Of a DNA stretch of 64,000 bases, positions 60,860 through 64,000 are shown in pieces. The stretch covers positions 1,364,001 to 1,428,000 of the forward strand of contig NZ_JAFMSU010000002.1 of NCBI RefSeq assembly GCF_017916365.1, in the 5' to 3' direction. Position 1 is the stretch's first letter. Every line of letters begins with the position of its first letter. A model generated the notes under the pieces. That model was given only the letters and a program-made list of their open reading frames with translations, searched no databases and was not told the DNA's origin. The stretch is from Rufibacter roseolus (GTDB taxonomy: Bacteria; Bacteroidota; Bacteroidia; Cytophagales; Hymenobacteraceae). Made by a program: the position numbers and the translations under genes.

Positions 60860-62812
60860 TTATAAATAACCAGGGTTTTGATAAGCTGCCTTTTCAGCGG
60901 CGCTCATGGCCATGGCATCCAATTGACCTTGCGGAATGGGGCGCAGGTAATGATGCGGTTGGATAGAGCGCGTTACCCTAACCGGGTTATGGTCTCCGTA
61001 GGCGTTACCGGCAATTTCATAAGTTGAGGCAAACTCTTCCCATTTCTGGGTTCTTACCAGGTCAAACCAACGGTACCCTTCACCATAATACTCACGTGAC
61101 CGCTCGGCCAGGATATAGTTGATATCAATGGTGGTTGGGGTGGCCGCAACCATGGCTGCACTGTTGTCTACCACCTTGGCGGTATTGCCGTTGTTGTCCC
61201 AGCGCCACTTACCTGCCCGGGCCCGGATCACATTGATCAGATCATAGGCGGTTTTGCCAGGCTGAGGGGCGGCACCCTTCACAGCAGCTTCCGCGGCTAT
61301 AAAGTACAGCTCAGAGAATTTAGCGATGTTGAACGGACGGGTGCTCCCGGCATTCGGCTGTCCTAGACCAGTACCATTATCAGTGCGGTAGGTGCCAAGT
61401 TTCCAAAGCTTAGGATATACTATGCGGCTGATGCCCCGTGGTGAGATCACAAAATCGGCTCTGCCGGGCAACTCACCGGCCCCTACATTGCTTCTGCCGG
61501 CTCCGGTTGGGTAAGCAATTGGCGTAGCTGGCTCTTCATCCAGGAAGGTCAGGATAGGCTCACCAGGTCTTACCTGCAGGCTGTTGGCGTTGTATACCAC
61601 TGGTGCCGCAATACCGCCTTTTGGCCAGTTGCCTCGGTATACGGTGGTGAAGGTACCATCGTAACGCGAATCATTTGTTTTGTCAGCAAAGGTATTGGTA
61701 ATCACACCAATAGTGGGCGCCATACGGGTCCAGGGACGTCCGTAATGCTGGGCCGCCTCCCGCTGAACAGAACTGATAACTTCGGTCCAATCCGGTTTGG
61801 TGGCGCTTCTGATGTTGGTATAGTTCCAGGTCATCATCCAACCGGCAAAGTTATCAGGGGCACCACCGCTCCCAAAGGTAAGGCTACCAGCATTATAGAA
61901 CTCACTCTTCTCGGTGTGGTCGGCGTACAGCAGCATCTCACTGTTGCGGTCGTTAGAACCCACGTTCACGTCATAGTAAGTGGGCTGCAAACCAAACGGA
62001 CCCGGATTGTCAATGGCGGCGGTGGCCACGTCATAGGCTTGCTGGAAATACCATTGAGCATTATGACCATCTGGATCGGTTCTGTTGGCCTCCGGGTAGG
62101 TAGGGATGTTCCTTGGGTTCTCCAGCCACCAGGCATACGTTAGATAGGCTTTAGCCAGATACAGACGGGCCAGCGTTTTGGTGGCACCACCGGTCACCCG
62201 GCCTCTCTCTGGTAAATCATTGATGGCCGTAAGCAGATCCGGGAAGATGGCTTTGGTGTAAACCTCAGGCACGGTGTTACGCACCGAGGTTCTGCCGGCA
62301 TTGGTGTTGAACTTCAGTTCCCCGGCCCCTAAATCCAAAGGCACCCCTCCAAACGTCTGCACCAATTGAAAGTAGTCAAACGCCCGGAAAAACCTGGCCT
62401 CAGCTATCAGGGCCTGCGAGATGGTTCCAACGGCGCCGGCATTCTCAATAATACCGTTGGCCGTGTTGATATTGGAGAAGGCGGCTCCCCACAGCACGTC
62501 GGCCCGGCTGTTAGACGCAGTGATAATCCCCTGGTCAGACATGTCCATCACCTTGAAGTTCTCGTCCGCATCACGGCCGTAGGTAACTTCATCGGTACCG
62601 GTAAGGGTGGCGTTGTAGTAGTAGGCCTGCCCGTAGATATAGCGCAGGTGGGCGTACATGGACGTTAATCCGCCGTTTACACCTCTCTCTGTTTGGAAAA
62701 ACTCGGGTGTATAAGTGCTGCGTGGCTCTTCTTCTAAAATATCAGAGCATCCCGCCAGAAACAGCGTCACTACGGCGGTTCCTATTAAAGTCTTTATTCT
62801 AAAACGTTTCAT
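60860..62812 (-). CDS. RagB/SusD family outer-membrane lipoprotein
   Basis: 650 residues. Signal peptide and lipobox FLAGC place the mature cysteine at about residue 22. The motifs SDILEEEPRSTYTPEFF and AEARFFRAFDYFQLVQTFGGVPL are classical for SusD. The C-terminal region ends WFDLVRTQKWEEFAS and HHYLRPIPQGQLDAM, also typical. SusD proteins cap the SusC channel and bind oligosaccharides on the cell surface; the substrate is inferred to be xylan or glucuronoxylan fragments from the enzymes alongside. It follows SusC by eleven bases. Length is above the common 500-550, as in some xylan-type loci. Confidence 0.93.
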   Translation of the reverse strand: MKRFRIKTLIGTAVVTLFLAGCSDILEEEPRSTYTPEFFQTERGVNGGLTSMYAHLRYIYGQAYYYNATLTGTDEVTYGRDADENFKVMDMSDQGIITASNSRADVLWGAAFSNINTANGIIENAGAVGTISQALIAEARFFRAFDYFQLVQTFGGVPLDLGAGELKFNTNAGRTSVRNTVPEVYTKAIFPDLLTAINDLPERGRVTGGATKTLARLYLAKAYLTYAWWLENPRNIPTYPEANRTDPDGHNAQWYFQQAYDVATAAIDNPGPFGLQPTYYDVNVGSNDRNSEMLLYADHTEKSEFYNAGSLTFGSGGAPDNFAGWMMTWNYTNIRSATKPDWTEVISSVQREAAQHYGRPWTRMAPTIGVITNTFADKTNDSRYDGTFTTVYRGNWPKGGIAAPVVYNANSLQVRPGEPILTFLDEEPATPIAYPTGAGRSNVGAGELPGRADFVISPRGISRIVYPKLWKLGTYRTDNGTGLGQPNAGSTRPFNIAKFSELYFIAAEAAVKGAAPQPGKTAYDLINVIRARAGKWRWDNNGNTAKVVDNSAAMVAATPTTIDINYILAERSREYYGEGYRWFDLVRTQKWEEFASTYEIAGNAYGDHNPVRVTRSIQPHHYLRPIPQGQLDAMAMSAAEKAAYQNPGYL

Positions 62813-62823
62813 TCTTCTCTTTT

Positions 62824-64000
62824 TTAGAAAGTGAGATTTAAACCAACCAGATAGGTGCGCGTGGCAGGTGCATTTGTACCTATGGTGAGCAAACGAGGCT
62901 GGTAAGCACTGGTTACTGCCGCATTTTCGTTTCCGTAGGAGTTGGTTTCAGGGTCCATACCAGATTCTTTATGGTAAGGTGAGAACATTACAAATGGGTT
63001 CTGGGCGGTAGCGTAAAGCCGCAGTCTGCTTACCCCCACGCCTTTCAGCCAGGCGTTGTTGTCAAAGTTATAGCCCAGGGAGATGGTGCGTACTTTCAGG
63101 TAAGAGGCATCAAAGTAGCCCAGGGTGGTACCGTATTTAGGGTTGTCACCGCTCATCACCCCGCCTGGTTTGGGGTAGTCCGCATCCCTGTTCTCCGGGG
63201 TCCAGTAGTCTACTTTCACGTTACCCCGGCGTCCGCTCATCATATTGAGGTAACCAGAAGATCCGTAAAGCGTGCTGATCAGGATTCCGCCACTTTGGAA
63301 AGCACCTACTGCGCTCAGGTCAAATCCTTTGTAGGCCACGCGGGTATTGAAACCTCCCTGGAAATCTGGGTTCACATCCAGGATCTGGCGGTCCTGAGGT
63401 CCGATTGCTCTGGTTGGGGTACCATCCGGGTTGTATTCGCCGGTATATCTTACTTTGATCATCCCCGCGTTTCCTCCTGGCTCCAGAATGTTCCGGTAAG
63501 GATCCTCTTCCTGCCAAAGACCTATTTTCTCGTAGTCGTAGATCACGTTGATGGGCTCCCCTACAAACCACCAGTTAGCTTCGTCCCTGGTTGAACCGGA
63601 GGCCAGCGATACGATCTTGTTGCGGTTGCCGTACATATTGACTCCCGCCTCCCAGGTCCAGCCGTTAAGGTTGTCCAGGATCACGCCGTTTAATGAAAGC
63701 TCCACCCCTTTGTTCTGGGTAGCCCCAATGTTCTGCACCACGGTGTTCACCCCAGAGGTGCTGGGCAGGTTAACTCTCAGCAGGATGTCTTCTGTGTTGG
63801 TGACATAGTACTCAACCGTACCAGACAGGCGGTGATTAAATAAGCCGAAGTCCAGACCGAAGTTCCAGGTCTTGGAGAACTCCCACCCTAAGTTAGGGTT
63901 AGGCACCTCCGTTACGTACAGACCGGTTTCATAGTCATCCGGACCGAAGTTGTAAGGTCTAGTACCCAAACGACCAAGGGTGGCATAGGGGCTTACCGCC
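62824..64000 (-). CDS. SusC/RagA TonB-dependent receptor (C-terminal part, cut by window end)
   Basis: The frame is open to the end of the window, so the start lies beyond 64000; the TTG at 63969 is not a real start. About 391 residues of the beta-barrel are visible: PNPNLGWEFSKTWNFGLDFGLF, NIGATQNKGVELSLNG, GPQDRQILDVNPDFQGGFNT, ASYLKVRTISLGYNF and the final strand ending TYLVGLNLTF. These are typical of SusC C-termini. It imports oligosaccharides through the outer membrane with TonB energy, together with SusD. It is the first known gene of the minus-strand operon; the promoter is outside the window. Confidence 0.93.
   Translation of the reverse strand, partial: AVSPYATLGRLGTRPYNFGPDDYETGLYVTEVPNPNLGWEFSKTWNFGLDFGLFNHRLSGTVEYYVTNTEDILLRVNLPSTSGVNTVVQNIGATQNKGVELSLNGVILDNLNGWTWEAGVNMYGNRNKIVSLASGSTRDEANWWFVGEPINVIYDYEKIGLWQEEDPYRNILEPGGNAGMIKVRYTGEYNPDGTPTRAIGPQDRQILDVNPDFQGGFNTRVAYKGFDLSAVGAFQSGGILISTLYGSSGYLNMMSGRRGNVKVDYWTPENRDADYPKPGGVMSGDNPKYGTTLGYFDASYLKVRTISLGYNFDNNAWLKGVGVSRLRLYATAQNPFVMFSPYHKESGMDPETNSYGNENAAVTSAYQPRLLTIGTNAPATRTYLVGLNLTF

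Overview
The window looks like chromosome of a Bacteroidota bacterium, most likely Cytophagales/Hymenobacteraceae (Rufibacter- or Nibribacter-like). That placement is an inference from several traits. Two very large secreted proteins end in type IX secretion sorting domains. There is a SusC/SusD pair. Promoter-like boxes read TAnnTTTG instead of TATAAT, and there are no clear Shine-Dalgarno sites. The PurF-like protein is of the long type, and a cold-shock protein sits beside a small lysine-rich protein. No rRNA, tRNA, CRISPR array, phage or intact insertion sequence is visible.

Layout. 1-2.5 kb: a membrane-anchored unknown protein (cut by the window edge) overlapping a radical SAM/SPASM-like enzyme. 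2.5-10.4 kb: an AT-rich gap, then a 2393-residue secreted protein built of MBG/YDG-type modules. 10.6-17.2 kb: housekeeping genes (pirin, aspartate ammonia-lyase, EamA exporter, PurF-like) with small unknown proteins. 17.3-20.8 kb: a second large T9SS-secreted protein. 21.5-27.2 kb: a phytochrome photosensory protein without an output domain, followed by a CheB-CheR-PAS-histidine kinase fusion. 27.5-30.0 kb: a four-gene operon around a TelA-family protein, including a small gene that standard calling could miss. 30.3-44.7 kb: mixed genes (DEAD-box helicase, polytopic membrane protein, NUDIX, cold shock, alditol oxidase-like, ECF sigma with a cupin anti-sigma, lytic transglycosylase, DUF892, HrpB, MBL hydrolase).

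45.0-64.0 kb is a glucuronoxylan-utilisation region. A LacI-type regulator faces xylB-xylA across a perfect 16-bp palindrome, and a transaldolase gene follows. A minus-strand run then reads SusC, SusD, two GH43 enzymes, UxuA, UxaC and a GH115 alpha-glucuronidase. Together these would import xylo-oligosaccharides and remove arabinose/xylose and (methyl)glucuronic acid. Xylose would go to xylulose-5-phosphate and the pentose phosphate pathway, and glucuronate to 2-keto-3-deoxygluconate. Mannonate oxidoreductase, the KDG kinase/aldolase and an endo-xylanase are not in the window.

The least explained signal is a family of degenerate imperfect palindromes of about 40 bp. Each half carries GTTT..GGCC..GTTTT, mirrored by AAAAC..GGCC..AAAC. 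Roughly 20-25 copies lie almost exclusively between genes. A separate compact element near 49.7 kb packs three consecutive mini-hairpins inside an outer inverted repeat. All calls rest on reading the sequence; no database search was run.
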